A model generated the notes under the pieces. It was not told the DNA's origin. It saw nothing but the letters and a program-made list of their open reading frames with translations, and searched no databases. Positions 8,127 to 18,298 of a DNA stretch of 64,000 nt are shown in pieces. Position 1 is the stretch's first letter. Each line of letters begins with the position of its first letter. The stretch spans positions 248,001 to 312,000 of the forward strand of contig CANGJJ010000003.1 in assembly GCA_947454485.1 (NCBI GenBank), given 5' to 3'. Both the position numbers and the translations under genes were made by a program. Source of the DNA: Beijerinckiaceae bacterium (GTDB taxonomy: Bacteria; Pseudomonadota; Alphaproteobacteria; Rhizobiales; Beijerinckiaceae).

Positions 8127-8158
8127 AAGAGGCGCAGTTTCGGCTGCGCCTTTTTGTT
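8127..8158 (+). terminator. Rho-independent terminator after ligC
   Basis: A perfect 8-bp stem (AGGCGCAG / CTGCGCCT, loop TTTCGG) is followed by TTTTTGTTG. Confidence 0.85.
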
Positions 8159-8160
8159 GT

Positions 8161-8234
8161 CAGCAATCCTCAGTCACCCTTCTCCCAGAGGGAGAAGGTG
8201 CCCGCGGAGGCGGGCGGATGAGGGGATCGGGTCT
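8161..8234. repeat. Intergenic repeat A, copy 1
   Basis: Contains the short palindrome CTTCTCCCAGAGGGAGAAG followed by GCCCGCGGAGGCGGGCGG. Bases 8174-8234 (61 bases) are identical to 8548-8608, and a diverged copy lies near 35663-35731. It looks like a dispersed REP-like intergenic element. Confidence 0.75.
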
Positions 8235-8260
8235 TGGGTCTGAGTTGTGAAAGGCTTACT

Positions 8261-8314
8261 CCACCCTCCCCTTGAGGGGGAGGGTCGGCGCACGAAGTGC
8301 GACGGGGTGGGGTG
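8261..8314. repeat. Intergenic repeat B, copy 1
   Basis: Begins with the palindrome CCCTCCCCTTGAGGGGGAGGG and ends GACGGGGTGGGG. An inverted diverged copy lies at 8380-8436, so the two could pair across about 65 bases. A shortened copy is at 35754-35779. Confidence 0.65.
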
Positions 8315-8379
8315 ATACTGCTCGCGGGAGCGAGCGCTAAATGAAAATCGCGCTTTGAGTTATGCGCGCGGACGCGCGC

Positions 8380-8436
8380 CCACCCCATCCCGACATTGCT
8401 GCGCAATGCCGACCTTCCCCCTCAAGGGGAAGGTGA
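8380..8436. repeat. Intergenic repeat B, inverted copy
   Basis: Reads CACCCCATCCCGAC, then GTCGGCATTGCGCAGCAATG in reverse-complement sense, then the palindrome CCTTCCCCCTCAAGGGGAAGG. In reverse orientation it matches the copy at 8261-8314 with several changes. Confidence 0.6.
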
Positions 8437-8460
8437 GACGTTCTCTATCCTGCAACTCCC

Positions 8461-8608
8461 GATCCCCGCCTCAGTCGGCATCCGCCGACAGCTCCTCCCA
8501 CTGGGAGGAGCGGATGCCTCTTCTTTTTTGATTGCAGCAACCCTGCATCACCCTTCTCCCAGAGGGAGAAGGTGCCCGCGGAGGCGGGCGGATGAGGGGA
8601 TCGGGTCT
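8461..8608. repeat. Composite intergenic repeat (leader plus repeat A, copy 2)
   Basis: The first half holds two palindromes (GTCGGCATCCGCCGAC and CTCCTCCCACTGGGAGGAG) and a T-rich link, and the second half is repeat A. The same two-part order is found at 35590-35731 with scattered changes, so the whole unit of about 145 bases is a repeated element, not just repeat A. Confidence 0.7.
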
Positions 8609-8623
8609 GAGGTTCGAAAACCC

Positions 8624-9895
8624 CTAAGGCACCCGCCCGCCATTTTTCAGCATCACGCCGCCGAGCAAGAAAAACGGCACACAGCCGATGACCACGGCGG
8701 CCATGCCGGTGGCGGCAAGGCTCATATATTCAATCAGCGGGCCGGTGATGACCGCAGCGACGACCGTCATGCTGCCCGCAAAAGAATCGTTGAGGCCAAT
8801 GGCGCGGCCGCGCTCCGCAGTTGATGTCGAATCCGCCAGCAAAGCGGTGGAGGCGACATTGGCGCCTGCCCAGCCCACACCCACAAGGAAGGTGCCAAGT
8901 GTCACCAGCTCATAGGTCGGTGTAAAGGCCACAAAGCCCGCACCAATCACAGACACGAAGACGCCCGGATACATGACCGCGTTGCGGCCGAATTTATCCG
9001 CCAATTTGCCAATCGGAATGGTGAAGGCAAACATGCCAGCTGAATGGAAGGCATGTGAGATGCTGATCTCTGTCAGCGTATAGCCATGATGGGCGAGCAC
9101 CAAAGAGGTGAGCACCATCACGATAGACATATTCGCCTGACCGGCGGAGTTCGACACAATGGCGATGAGAATGCGCGGGCGTTTCAGCAAGGCCCAAGCG
9201 CTGAACTCGCCTTTTGCATTGGTGATCTTCGGCGGTGCTTCATAGCCGGGATAATAATGGGCGAGATTCATGCCGATATGTTTGGGGTCGGGCTTCACCT
9301 GCGTGACAAGCGTCATGCCCACCAGAATAAGCACCGGCACCATGAACCAGGGCATGGCGAGTGGATCGATACCAAAAGCCTTGGCATTTTTGTCAGCAAT
9401 CGTGACCATGATCGGCATCAGCGCCAGACCAACGAGAGAGCCGGTTGCCAGATAGCCAAGTGCACGCGCGCGCATATTGGGCGGGAACATATCTGTCGCA
9501 GCCACGCGCAATTGCTGCGAGGCATTCATGCCCATGCCGAAGATCAGCATGCCCGCAATAAAGACCGCCAGACTATTGGCCCAAAGCGAGATGCCCGTGA
9601 CACTGGCGCCGCACAGAGCGAGCATCAAACCAAAATAAATGCCAGGCTTGCGTCCATGGCGATCTGTGATGCGGCCGATGTGATAGGCAACAAGAAAGCG
9701 GCTGAGACCGATCAGAGCAACCGAGAGACCAGACAGGCCCGCTGAGCCTGAGAGCTGATAGACCATCAAAGGGCCGACGCCATAAGCCAGCTGCATGCCC
9801 GCGCCTGTGAAGGACTGCGAGAGGGCAAACAGAACCATATTCTTCTTGATGATAGCCGGTACCGTGAAGTCGGCTTGCTTCTGGGGAGTGGTCAC
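8624..9895 (-). CDS. MFS transporter
   Basis: A 423-residue major facilitator superfamily protein with about twelve hydrophobic segments. The loop 2-3 signature is GRITDRHGRKPG and the matching loop in the second half is GKLADKFGRNAV, both typical of MFS drug or metabolite exporters. The substrate is not predictable. The frame extends upstream to 10108, but those residues are basic, repetitive and not membrane-like. GTG at 9895 is chosen because AAGGGA lies upstream at a usable distance and the protein then starts just before the first membrane segment. It is divergent from the transglutaminase operon, with about 240 bases between the two starts. Confidence 0.82.
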   Translation of the reverse strand: MTTPQKQADFTVPAIIKKNMVLFALSQSFTGAGMQLAYGVGPLMVYQLSGSAGLSGLSVALIGLSRFLVAYHIGRITDRHGRKPGIYFGLMLALCGASVTGISLWANSLAVFIAGMLIFGMGMNASQQLRVAATDMFPPNMRARALGYLATGSLVGLALMPIMVTIADKNAKAFGIDPLAMPWFMVPVLILVGMTLVTQVKPDPKHIGMNLAHYYPGYEAPPKITNAKGEFSAWALLKRPRILIAIVSNSAGQANMSIVMVLTSLVLAHHGYTLTEISISHAFHSAGMFAFTIPIGKLADKFGRNAVMYPGVFVSVIGAGFVAFTPTYELVTLGTFLVGVGWAGANVASTALLADSTSTAERGRAIGLNDSFAGSMTVVAAVITGPLIEYMSLAATGMAAVVIGCVPFFLLGGVMLKNGGRVP

Positions 9896-10134
9896 GCGGC
9901 GCGTCCCTTGAGTCTTATTCTGTTGAGCCCTTCCTGCACCTTTCAGCCCACTCGTGCAACCCGTGGGGCCCCTAGCCGCCCAATCCCTGTGCGCTTTGCG
10001 CCTCCCACTTGTGCAGGATGCGCCATTGCTAGGCGATGGCGTCTTTTTTGGCAGGTCATGCGTTGACTTGCGCTTGGCTGTGCTGTGACAACTGACATGC
10101 GCAATCATCGCGCGTCTTGAGAGGGTCTTGCACC

Positions 10135-13100
10135 GTGTCGATTGCTGTCGCTCTCCACCATGTCACGCATTACACTTATGACAGGCTCGTGGCCTTGGGC
10201 CCGCAGGTCATTCGCTTGCGCCCCGCTCCTCATAGCCGCACGAAAGTGACGAGCTATTCCTTGAAGGTGGAGCCCGCCAATCATTTCGTGAACTGGCAGC
10301 AAGATCCCCATGGCAATTGGCTGGCGCGTTTCGTCTTCCCCGAGAAGACGGATTCTTTCAAGGTGGAGATTGACCTCAAGGCAGAACTGGCCGTCGTCAA
10401 TCCCTTCGATTTTTTCATCGAGCCTTATGCCGACAAGTTCCCTTTCACTTATGCAGATGAGTTGAAGCATGAGCTTGCCGCTTATCGCGAATGCGAGCCT
10501 CTCACGCCGCGCTTGAAAGACTTTGTTGGTTCGCTCTCCACACAAGAGGTGAGCACGGTTGATTTTCTGGTCTATCTCAATGCGCGGTTGCAGCAAGATA
10601 TTCGCTATGTGATCCGCATGGAGCCCGGTGTGCAATCGCCGGAAGACACGTTGAGTCTCGCCTCAGGCTCATGCCGGGATTCGGCCTGGCTCTTGGTGCA
10701 AGTGTTGCGACAGCTCGGTTTGGCCGCGCGCTTTGTGTCTGGCTATCTCATCCAGCTCAAAGCCGATGTGGATCCGATTGAAGGGCCCAAAGGCACGGAT
10801 CACGATTTCACTGATCTTCACGCTTGGGCCGAGGTCTATATTCCCGGCGCTGGCTGGATTGGCCTTGATGCAACTTCGGGTCTCTTCTGTGGTGAGGGCC
10901 ATATTCCGGTCTGTGCGACACCGCATTATCGCTCAGCTGCGCCCATCACAGGTGCTGTTGATCCTGCAGGTGTTGAGTTTGGCTTTGAGATGAAAGTCAC
11001 GCGCATTCGCCAAGCCCCGCGCGTCACCGCGCCTTTTTCTGATGAAAGCTGGGCCAAACTTGATGCGCTGGGTGAGGTGGTTGATCTCGATCTGATCCAA
11101 CAAGATGTGCGCTTGACCATGGGCGGCGAGCCGACCTTCGTCTCGATTGATGATTTTGAAGGTGCGGAGTGGAACACAGAAGCTGTTGGTCCCACCAAAC
11201 GTGTCATTGGCGATGATCTCATTCGTCGTTTGCGCGAGCGTTTCGCCCCCGGTGGTTTTCTCCACTATGGTCAGGGCAAATGGTATCCCGGCGAAAGCCT
11301 GCCGCGCTGGGCCTTCGCGCTCTATTGGCGCAAAGATGGCCAACCGATCTGGACCGATCCTGAATTGGTGGCGCGCCCCAAAGGCGCTGCAGCAACAGGC
11401 GAAGACGCAGGCACTTTGGCGCGCGAATTGGCCGAGCGTTTGGGTGTTGGCGCAGACTTCGTCATCCCCGCCTATGAAGACCCCGCCCATTGGTTGCTCA
11501 AAGAAGGCGAGTTGCCGATCAATGTCGACACGCTCGATCCCAAGCTGAAAGATCCTGAAGATCGCGCCCGCATGGTGCGCGTATTCGAACGCGGTCTCAC
11601 CAATCCCAGTGGCTTTGTTTTGCCGGTGCAGCGCTGGAATGCAAAAGCTGGCACGCGCTGGGCGAGTGAGAAATGGCCATTGCGGCGTGGCAAATTATTT
11701 TTGGCACCCGGCGACTCGCCGGTTGGTTTTCGCCTGCCCATGAATGCACTGCCTTGGGTGCCAGCCTCGTCTTATCCCTATATCCATCCGCAAGATCCGA
11801 TGGAGCCGCGCGGTGCGTTGCAAGATTCGCAGGCGCTGCGTCAAGCCTATGCACGCAGCGACAGCGCGCAGCAAACCGTGCTCGGACAATCGATGGAAGC
11901 AGGTGTCATCCGCACAGCGCTGACGGTGGAGCAGCGCGATGGCGTGTTATGTGTCTTCATGCCGCCAGTGGCAGCACTGGATGATTATCTCGAACTCATC
12001 GCAGCCGTTGAGCAGACGGCCAAAGAGCTGAAACTGCCGGTTCATATTGAAGGCTATCCGCCGCCCTATGATCCGCGCATGGATGTCATCAAAGTCACGC
12101 CTGACCCGGGTGTGATTGAGGTCAATATTCATCCTGCCTCGACATGGCGTGAAGCGGTTGAGACAACGACCAAGCTTTATGAAGAAGCACGCTTTGCCCG
12201 TTTGGGGACGGATAAATTCATGGTCGATGGTCGCCACACCGGCACGGGGGGCGGCAATCACGTTGTGCTGGGTGGCAGTGAGCCCGCGCAATCTCCCTTC
12301 TTGCGAAGGCCCGATCTGCTGCGCAGTTTGATCCTCTATTGGCAGCGTCATCCTGCGCTGTCTTATCTCTTCTCCGGTCTCTTCATCGGGCCAACATCGC
12401 AGGCCCCGCGCATTGATGAGGCCCGCCACGATGCGCTTTATGAGCTTGAGATCGCGCTGAGCAAAGTGCCAAACCCCGGTGAGGGCGAGGTGCCGCCTTG
12501 GCTGGTCGATCGCTTGCTGCGCAATTTGCTGGTTGATGTCAGTGGCAATACGCATCGCGCAGAGATCTGCATCGACAAGCTCTATTCGCCTGACGGACCC
12601 ACAGGCCGCCTCGGCTTGGTTGAGTTTCGCTCCTTCGAAATGCCGCCTGATGCGCGCATGAGCTTGGCGCAGCAATTATTGCTGCGTGCTTTGATTGCAT
12701 GGTTCTGGCGCGAGCCCCAGCAAGGTGGCTTTGTGCGGTGGGGCACATCGCTGCATGATAAATTCATGCTGCCGCATTTCATCTGGGAGGATTTCTGCGG
12801 CGTGCTCGCCGATCTGCAGCGCGCGGGTTATGACTTCGACCCCGAATGGTTCAAGGCCCAGCTCGAGTTTCGCTGTCCGCTCTATGGTTGTGTGGAGCAT
12901 GGCGGCGTAAAGCTCGAAGTGCGCCAAGCGCTCGAGCCTTGGCATGTGCTGGGCGAAGAGGGCGCAGCCGGGGGGACGGTGCGCTATGTTGATTCGTCCC
13001 TCGAGCGTCTGCAGGTGAAGGCGAGTGGCTTTGTGCCGGGGCGTCACATCATCAGCTGCAATGGTCGGCGCGTGCCCATGACCAGCACGGGCACCCATCA

Positions 13101-13422
13101 TGAGGCGGTGGCGGCTGTGCGCTTCAAAGCGTGGCAGCCTGCATCTGGCCTGCACCCCACAATTCCGGTCCATGCGCCGCTCACATTCGACATTATCGAC
13201 AGTTGGAGCGCACAGGCCGTGGGGGGCTGCGTCTATCATGTCGCCCATCCGGGCGGGCGCAATTACGACACCTTCCCCGTCAATTCGTATGAAGCTGAGG
13301 CCAGACGGCTGGCGCGCTTTCAGGATCACGGGCATACTGCAGGTCATGTATCGCCACCGGCTGAAGAGCGCGCGGGCGAGTTTCCATTGACACTGGACCT
13401 GCGGAGGAACCTTGGCTGGTGA
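10135..13422 (+). CDS. Large transglutaminase-like protein with DUF2126 domain
   Basis: A 1095-residue protein. Residues 1 to about 85 form a bacterial transglutaminase N-terminal domain ([13 protein letters not shown]). A papain-like transglutaminase core follows: Cys180 in SGSCRDSAW, His in [15 protein letters not shown] and Asp in IGLDATSG. The remaining 750 or so residues are the DUF2126 region, with [31 protein letters not shown] and [14 protein letters not shown]. In the comparative-genomics literature this module occurs with ATP-grasp peptide ligases and alpha-E proteins in predicted systems for making and cleaving peptides, with no established substrate. Start: GTG 10135, with AGAGGG upstream; a TTG at 10117 is possible. 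It is first in a three-gene operon; the next gene overlaps it by 11 bases. Confidence 0.9.
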   Translation: MSIAVALHHVTHYTYDRLVALGPQVIRLRPAPHSRTKVTSYSLKVEPANHFVNWQQDPHGNWLARFVFPEKTDSFKVEIDLKAELAVVNPFDFFIEPYADKFPFTYADELKHELAAYRECEPLTPRLKDFVGSLSTQEVSTVDFLVYLNARLQQDIRYVIRMEPGVQSPEDTLSLASGSCRDSAWLLVQVLRQLGLAARFVSGYLIQLKADVDPIEGPKGTDHDFTDLHAWAEVYIPGAGWIGLDATSGLFCGEGHIPVCATPHYRSAAPITGAVDPAGVEFGFEMKVTRIRQAPRVTAPFSDESWAKLDALGEVVDLDLIQQDVRLTMGGEPTFVSIDDFEGAEWNTEAVGPTKRVIGDDLIRRLRERFAPGGFLHYGQGKWYPGESLPRWAFALYWRKDGQPIWTDPELVARPKGAAATGEDAGTLARELAERLGVGADFVIPAYEDPAHWLLKEGELPINVDTLDPKLKDPEDRARMVRVFERGLTNPSGFVLPVQRWNAKAGTRWASEKWPLRRGKLFLAPGDSPVGFRLPMNALPWVPASSYPYIHPQDPMEPRGALQDSQALRQAYARSDSAQQTVLGQSMEAGVIRTALTVEQRDGVLCVFMPPVAALDDYLELIAAVEQTAKELKLPVHIEGYPPPYDPRMDVIKVTPDPGVIEVNIHPASTWREAVETTTKLYEEARFARLGTDKFMVDGRHTGTGGGNHVVLGGSEPAQSPFLRRPDLLRSLILYWQRHPALSYLFSGLFIGPTSQAPRIDEARHDALYELEIALSKVPNPGEGEVPPWLVDRLLRNLLVDVSGNTHRAEICIDKLYSPDGPTGRLGLVEFRSFEMPPDARMSLAQQLLLRALIAWFWREPQQGGFVRWGTSLHDKFMLPHFIWEDFCGVLADLQRAGYDFDPEWFKAQLEFRCPLYGCVEHGGVKLEVRQALEPWHVLGEEGAAGGTVRYVDSSLERLQVKASGFVPGRHIISCNGRRVPMTSTGTHHEAVAAVRFKAWQPASGLHPTIPVHAPLTFDIIDSWSAQAVGGCVYHVAHPGGRNYDTFPVNSYEAEARRLARFQDHGHTAGHVSPPAEERAGEFPLTLDLRRNLGW

Positions 13423-15937
13423 GCGGTCGGCTATGCGACGGACAAGCGGTAGCGCGCAACGCCGGATTGAGGCGTGGACGGGCGGCTATCAGCCTTTGCC
13501 GGGCATCCATGACGAATTCGTCGACGCCGATGGAGAGCCTCGTCCGCATTGGATGAAGATGCTCAACGCGCTCGCGCGCCTTGAGCCCGACGAAATTACG
13601 CAGCGCTTTGCCGCAGCAGACCGGCGCATTCGCGATATGGGCATCTCCTATCGTGTGCATGGTGAGACGCGCGAGCGCAGCTGGCCGCTCAGCCATATGC
13701 CACTGCTGATTTCCGAGACCGAATGGCAAGAGATCCGCTCAGGCATTGAGCAGCGTGCTGAATTGCTGGAGCGTGTGCTCGCCGACATCTATGGCCCCGC
13801 GCAATTGATTGCCGATGGCGCTTTGCCTGCGGCGGCGGTTGCAGGTTCGCCCGACTTCATCAGTGCCATGCGCGATGTGACGCCGCCTGGCGGTCGTTGG
13901 TTGCGGCTTTATGCAGCCGATATTGGTCGCGGGCCTGATGGGCGTTGGTGGGTCTTGGGTGATCGCGCGCAAGCACCCTCTGGCACCGGCTATGCGCTCG
14001 AAAATCGTCTCGTTCTGTCGCGCGCCTTTGGCAGCCTCTATCGCGAAATGAATGTCGAGCGCCTCGCGCCTTTCTTCCGCGATTTTCGCAGCGGTCTGAC
14101 CGCAGCTTCCAAACGCAGTGAACCGCGCATTTGCTTGCTGACGCCGGGGCCTTGGAGCGAGACCTATTTTGAACAGGCCTATATGGCACGTTATCTCGGT
14201 CTCTTGCTCGTTGAGGGCGAAGACCTTGTGATGAGCGATGGCTCACTGCATGTGCGCACTATCGCAGGTCTGAAGCGCGCCGATGTGATCTGGCGGCGCG
14301 TCGATGCTGAATGGTGTGACCCGCTGGAGTTGAATGCAGCCTCACAGCTTGGTGTGCCAGGCATGTTGGAGGCGATTCGCCGGGGCAATGTCGCCATGGC
14401 GAATATGCCGGGCTCCGGCCTTGTTGAATCGCGCGCACTGATGGCGTTCATGCCAGCACTCGCCCGTCGCTTGCTCGGTGAGGATCTGCGCCTGCCCAAT
14501 ATCGCGACCTGGTGGTGCGGGCAGGAGAATGAGCGCAAAAAAGTGCTCGACCAATTTGACGATATGACCATCACCGGCGCCTTCAAAGAAACGGTGCCGG
14601 GTTTTGGTGCAACACGCTCTGTATTGGGTGCGAGCCTTTCGGGGGAAGATCGCGCCAGCTTGCTGCAGTCGATCCACAATCGCGGCATGGACTATGCGGG
14701 CCAAGAGGTCGTGCGGCTCTCCACCACACCTGTGTGGCAGGAGGGCAAGCTTGTGCCGCGGCCCTTCTCGCTGCGCGTTTATGCAGCGGCGACCCCTGAT
14801 GGCTGGCGCGTGATGCCCGGTGGCTTCTGCCGTGTTTCGGGTGAGAATGTCGATGCACGCGCTATCAATATGGGTGAAGGCGCGATGTCGGCCGATGCTT
14901 GGGTCATCGCTGAGAAGCCGGTTGAGGTCTCAACCCTTCTGCCCCCGGCTGACCATGTGAAAGTCGTGCGCTTGCTCGGCAATCTGCCCAGCCGCGCCGC
15001 TGACAACCTGTTTTGGTTTGGCCGCTATCTTGAGCGCGCTGAGGCGACGCTGCGTCTGGTGCGTGCGCTCTGCGGACGTGTGATGGATGCTGATACGCCC
15101 GTCGTTGGCACGCGCCAATCCATCGAGCGTTTGCAGCGCTTGCTCATTGCGTGGGGCGCAGCGCCGCCTGATGCGCGAGAGCTCAGCCCCGGCGTGGTCG
15201 CAGCAGGAGCTTTGCGAGATGTCGATGTAACGGGCTCTGCTTTGTCGATTGCCCGTGCAGCCCGCCGCGCAGCCTCTGTCATTCGTGAACGCTTGTCGCA
15301 AGATGCTTGGCAGCTTGTTGGACGATTGGAGACGCGTCTGACATCTGAAGAGTTTGGCGGCAATAGCGAGCCAGAGACTCTGGAGCGCGCCGAAGGGGCC
15401 TTGCATACGATCGCCGCGCTCGCGGGCCTTGTGAATGAAAATATGAACCGCGTTGCGGGCTGGAGCTTTTTGGATATGGGCCGCCGCCTCGAGCGCGCCA
15501 TTAACACTTGCCACTATGCGCGCCAATTTGCTGACCGCGATGCGCAGAGTGAACATCTCGATGTGCTTCTTGATTTGATCGATAGCCAGATCACCTATCG
15601 CTCGCGCTATATGGCAGGCCTTGCTTTAGCACCCGTGCGTGACATGGTCGTCCTCGATCCATTCAATCCGCGCTCTGTGGCCTTTCAGGTCGCGCGTTTG
15701 GATGAGCATCTGGCGGGCCTGCCTTTGCTGCGTGATGATGGCATGTTGGAGGCCCCGCGTCGTCTTGTCACCAAGCTGCGCTCTGATCTATCCATCGAAG
15801 ATGCTGAGCATCTTGATACGCAAGCAATCCTTGCTTTCGAGCAGCGCTTGATGAGCCTTGGTGAGCAAATTGCTGCGCGCTACTTCTTGCAAGGCCCGAA
15901 TGCTGTGCAGGCCGAATGGCCCGAGGGTCTCGCGTGA
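13412..15937 (+). CDS. Circularly permuted type 2 ATP-grasp protein fused to alpha-E domain
   Basis: An 841-residue fusion. Residues up to about 515 form the circularly permuted ATP-grasp domain (DUF404/DUF407), with [48 protein letters not shown] and [10 protein letters not shown]. From about residue 520 ([19 protein letters not shown]) to the end is an alpha-E (DUF403) helical domain. In many genomes these are two separate genes; here they are one. ATP-grasp enzymes of this group are predicted amide ligases. TTG 13412 is chosen because GCGGAGGAAC ends just before it; ATG 13433 is the alternative but is 25 bases from that site. The gene overlaps the upstream gene by 11 bases and the downstream gene by 4, indicating translational coupling. 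Confidence 0.88.
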   Translation: MAGERSAMRRTSGSAQRRIEAWTGGYQPLPGIHDEFVDADGEPRPHWMKMLNALARLEPDEITQRFAAADRRIRDMGISYRVHGETRERSWPLSHMPLLISETEWQEIRSGIEQRAELLERVLADIYGPAQLIADGALPAAAVAGSPDFISAMRDVTPPGGRWLRLYAADIGRGPDGRWWVLGDRAQAPSGTGYALENRLVLSRAFGSLYREMNVERLAPFFRDFRSGLTAASKRSEPRICLLTPGPWSETYFEQAYMARYLGLLLVEGEDLVMSDGSLHVRTIAGLKRADVIWRRVDAEWCDPLELNAASQLGVPGMLEAIRRGNVAMANMPGSGLVESRALMAFMPALARRLLGEDLRLPNIATWWCGQENERKKVLDQFDDMTITGAFKETVPGFGATRSVLGASLSGEDRASLLQSIHNRGMDYAGQEVVRLSTTPVWQEGKLVPRPFSLRVYAAATPDGWRVMPGGFCRVSGENVDARAINMGEGAMSADAWVIAEKPVEVSTLLPPADHVKVVRLLGNLPSRAADNLFWFGRYLERAEATLRLVRALCGRVMDADTPVVGTRQSIERLQRLLIAWGAAPPDARELSPGVVAAGALRDVDVTGSALSIARAARRAASVIRERLSQDAWQLVGRLETRLTSEEFGGNSEPETLERAEGALHTIAALAGLVNENMNRVAGWSFLDMGRRLERAINTCHYARQFADRDAQSEHLDVLLDLIDSQITYRSRYMAGLALAPVRDMVVLDPFNPRSVAFQVARLDEHLAGLPLLRDDGMLEAPRRLVTKLRSDLSIEDAEHLDTQAILAFEQRLMSLGEQIAARYFLQGPNAVQAEWPEGLA

Positions 15938-16815
15938 TTTACGATATTCGCCATGTGACGACCTATCATTATGATGCACCGGTTGCCTCCGCGCGTTGCA
16001 CCTTGCGCTTGCTCCCGCATGTGCAAATGGGTCAAGACGTGCTCGATAGCGGGCTTGATGTATCACCGCCACCAGCCGAGACAGCTGAACGCCTCGACTA
16101 TTTCGGTAATCGCATCACGACTGTGCGCATTGCCTCCACGCATCAAGAGCTACGCGTCGCAGCTTTGTCGCGTGTGAAGATTGAGCGCCCTGAGCCGCCA
16201 GCCGCTGCCCTTACACCCACATGGGAGCAGATCAGTCAGGATGCGCTTAGCGCCACCTCGCTTGATGCGCACTCACCTGTCCACGGTCTCTACCCCAGCC
16301 GCTTGATCCCCATCTATGCGCCTGCCACCGCTTATGCGCAGAAGAGTTTTACGCCACTTCGTCCAGTCCTTGAAGCTGCGATTGACTTGATGAATCGCAT
16401 CAAGAGTGATTTCAAATATGATCCAGCTGCCACGGCCGTCACCACGCCGCTCGCTGAAGCTTTTGAATCGCGCGGTGGTGTCTGTCAGGATTTCGCACAT
16501 ATTATGATTGCGGGTCTGCGCGGCCTTGGCATTCCCGCGCGCTATGTTAGCGGCTATATTCGCACCATCACCGCACCGGGACAAAAGCGCCTTGAAGGCG
16601 CTGATGCATCCCATGCTTGGATCTCGGTCTGGTGCGGCCCGCAATTTGGCTGGCTTGATCTTGACCCCACCAATGCCCTGCAGATCGGCGATGATCATAT
16701 CGTAGTGTGCATTGGTCGTGACTATGCCGATGTGTCGCCCATTGATGGGGTTATTTTGGCCTCGGGTGCACAGCGCTTGACCGTGAGTGTGGATGTGATT
16801 CCTGTCACGCGGTGA
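15934..16815 (+). CDS. Transglutaminase family protein
   Basis: A 293-residue protein with an N-terminal transglutaminase-associated domain ([16 protein letters not shown]) and a transglutaminase core. The catalytic Cys is in SRGGVCQDFAHIM, the His in ASHAWISVWC and the Asp in LDLDPTNAL. No signal peptide, so probably cytoplasmic. The GTG start overlaps the upstream stop as GTGA, and GAGGGT lies upstream; an ATG at 15916 would add six residues. It is third in the operon with the DUF2126 protein and the ATP-grasp/alpha-E fusion. Within that predicted system it could act as a peptidase that reverses or trims the ligase product; this is inference. Confidence 0.88.
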   Translation: MIYDIRHVTTYHYDAPVASARCTLRLLPHVQMGQDVLDSGLDVSPPPAETAERLDYFGNRITTVRIASTHQELRVAALSRVKIERPEPPAAALTPTWEQISQDALSATSLDAHSPVHGLYPSRLIPIYAPATAYAQKSFTPLRPVLEAAIDLMNRIKSDFKYDPAATAVTTPLAEAFESRGGVCQDFAHIMIAGLRGLGIPARYVSGYIRTITAPGQKRLEGADASHAWISVWCGPQFGWLDLDPTNALQIGDDHIVVCIGRDYADVSPIDGVILASGAQRLTVSVDVIPVTR

Positions 16816-16958
16816 GGGGCTTTTGGGTTCTCCCTGACAGTTGGCGAGCAAGAGGCTCTCCCGGTGATTTGGCATAAAAGCGGCCAGCCTTCCCCTTGCT
16901 CGCAGCAGGGGTTGAGTCGAGGCTTTCCAACGCTGAAGCTTTGCCCCATTGTGGGGAC

Positions 16959-18194
16959 ATGAGCGCCAAGAAGCCCATTTTGCGAATCTGGTCGAACCGC
17001 CAATACACCACCATGGTGAGTGGCGGCGTGCCCAGTTACATCACAAGCTGGATGCAGCGCGTGGGGATTGGCTGGCTGGCTTGGGAGATGACCCATTCAG
17101 CTTTATGGCTGGGGATTGTCGCTGCCGCTGATCTTGCCCCGATGATTTTCATGGGCGCTTTTGCTGGTGCCATCACGGACCGCAATAATCCGCTTAAGCA
17201 AATGCGCCTGTCGCAGTCGCTACTTTTTCTGCAAGCGGTGGCTTTGTCGGTGCTGCAGTTCCTCGGCATCATGTCGATTGAAGTGCTGGTTGGGCTCGCA
17301 CTCTTTGCCGGGCTCGTCTATCCCTTCCATCAGGCTGCGCGCCATTCAGTTTTGGTGGGTGTGGTTGAGCGTGAGGATTTTGCTCCAGCCATTGGCGCTG
17401 ATTCAGCTTTGTTCCATGCCTCGCGTTTTGTGGGTCCGGCACTCGCGGGTCTTGTGATCCCAGCGGTGGGTGTGCAAGGCACATTCTTTGCCCATGTGCT
17501 CGGCTCTTTTGCTTTCGTGACGGCGCTGCATATGATCAAGCTGCTGCGCCGTGTTGATCGCAAGGGCCACCGTGGCACTTTGATGCAAGACATTACCGAT
17601 GGCTTTAGCTATGTGCGCGCGCATCGCGGTATCTTTCCACTCTTCATTCTTTTGACCTTCGCCTGCATTTTCCTGCGCCCGCTACAAGACATGTATCCAG
17701 CTTTTGCGGGCCGTGTGTATGGATCTGATGCTGTGGGCCTGTCCTGGCTCAATTCGGCAACAGGTGTTGGCGCTTTGATCAGCGCAGCGTGGATTGCCAC
17801 GCGCGGCCGCCTCCAGGGCCTTACCACTTTTGCCTATGGCGGCATGTTTTTGTTCAGCGTGTCGACACTTGTTTTTGTCAGTTCAGATCAACTCTGGATT
17901 GGCGTTATCGCGGCGGGCTTCTGCGGGTTCTTTCTCAACAATCTCACCACCAGCGTGCAGACCTTGGCGCAAAGCTCTGTCAGTGATGCGATGCGTGGCC
18001 GCGTCATGGGGCTCTATGCGCTCATCTGGCGGGGCATTCCGGCAGTGGGCGCACTCGCAGGCGGTCTTGCGGCCGATTTGATTGGAATTCGCGCGACCTT
18101 TGCCGTGGCGGCTCTTGTGTGCATCGCGGCGGTGATTCTCGCGATTCCTTTCCTGCGCCGTATTATAGACGCGATGGAACATCCCAATGATTGA
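16959..18194 (+). CDS. MFS transporter (EntS/MFS_3-like)
   Basis: A 411-residue major facilitator protein starting with a short soluble N terminus (MSAKKPILRIWSNRQYTTM), followed by about ten to twelve membrane segments. The first cytoplasmic loop reads GAFAGAITDRNNP. The pattern QAARHSVLVGVVERED after the fourth or fifth segment is typical of the MFS_3 group, which includes the enterobactin exporter EntS. The substrate is unknown. ATG 16959 is preceded by GTGGGGAC; the frame also extends upstream to 16896 without protein-like content. It is co-directional with the transglutaminase operon, 143 bases downstream, and may or may not belong to it. Confidence 0.82.
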   Translation: MSAKKPILRIWSNRQYTTMVSGGVPSYITSWMQRVGIGWLAWEMTHSALWLGIVAAADLAPMIFMGAFAGAITDRNNPLKQMRLSQSLLFLQAVALSVLQFLGIMSIEVLVGLALFAGLVYPFHQAARHSVLVGVVEREDFAPAIGADSALFHASRFVGPALAGLVIPAVGVQGTFFAHVLGSFAFVTALHMIKLLRRVDRKGHRGTLMQDITDGFSYVRAHRGIFPLFILLTFACIFLRPLQDMYPAFAGRVYGSDAVGLSWLNSATGVGALISAAWIATRGRLQGLTTFAYGGMFLFSVSTLVFVSSDQLWIGVIAAGFCGFFLNNLTTSVQTLAQSSVSDAMRGRVMGLYALIWRGIPAVGALAGGLAADLIGIRATFAVAALVCIAAVILAIPFLRRIIDAMEHPND

Positions 18195-18298
18195 CGGGGT
18201 CTGCTGCGTCGTCCACAGGCAGCTTTGACCGGGCGCTGTGGGGCGGTCTAAATCGCGCTCACCCTAGGGGCCTCAACGGCTCCGATTCGAGAGCCGTG

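Noticed and set aside
8161-8608. CRISPR array
   Set aside because: The repeats are few, differently spaced and sometimes inverted, and each is itself palindromic; no regular spacers.
9896-10108. N-terminal extension of the MFS transporter
   Set aside because: The extra 71 residues are basic and low in hydrophobic content, with no family counterpart; the GTG at 9895 is better placed.
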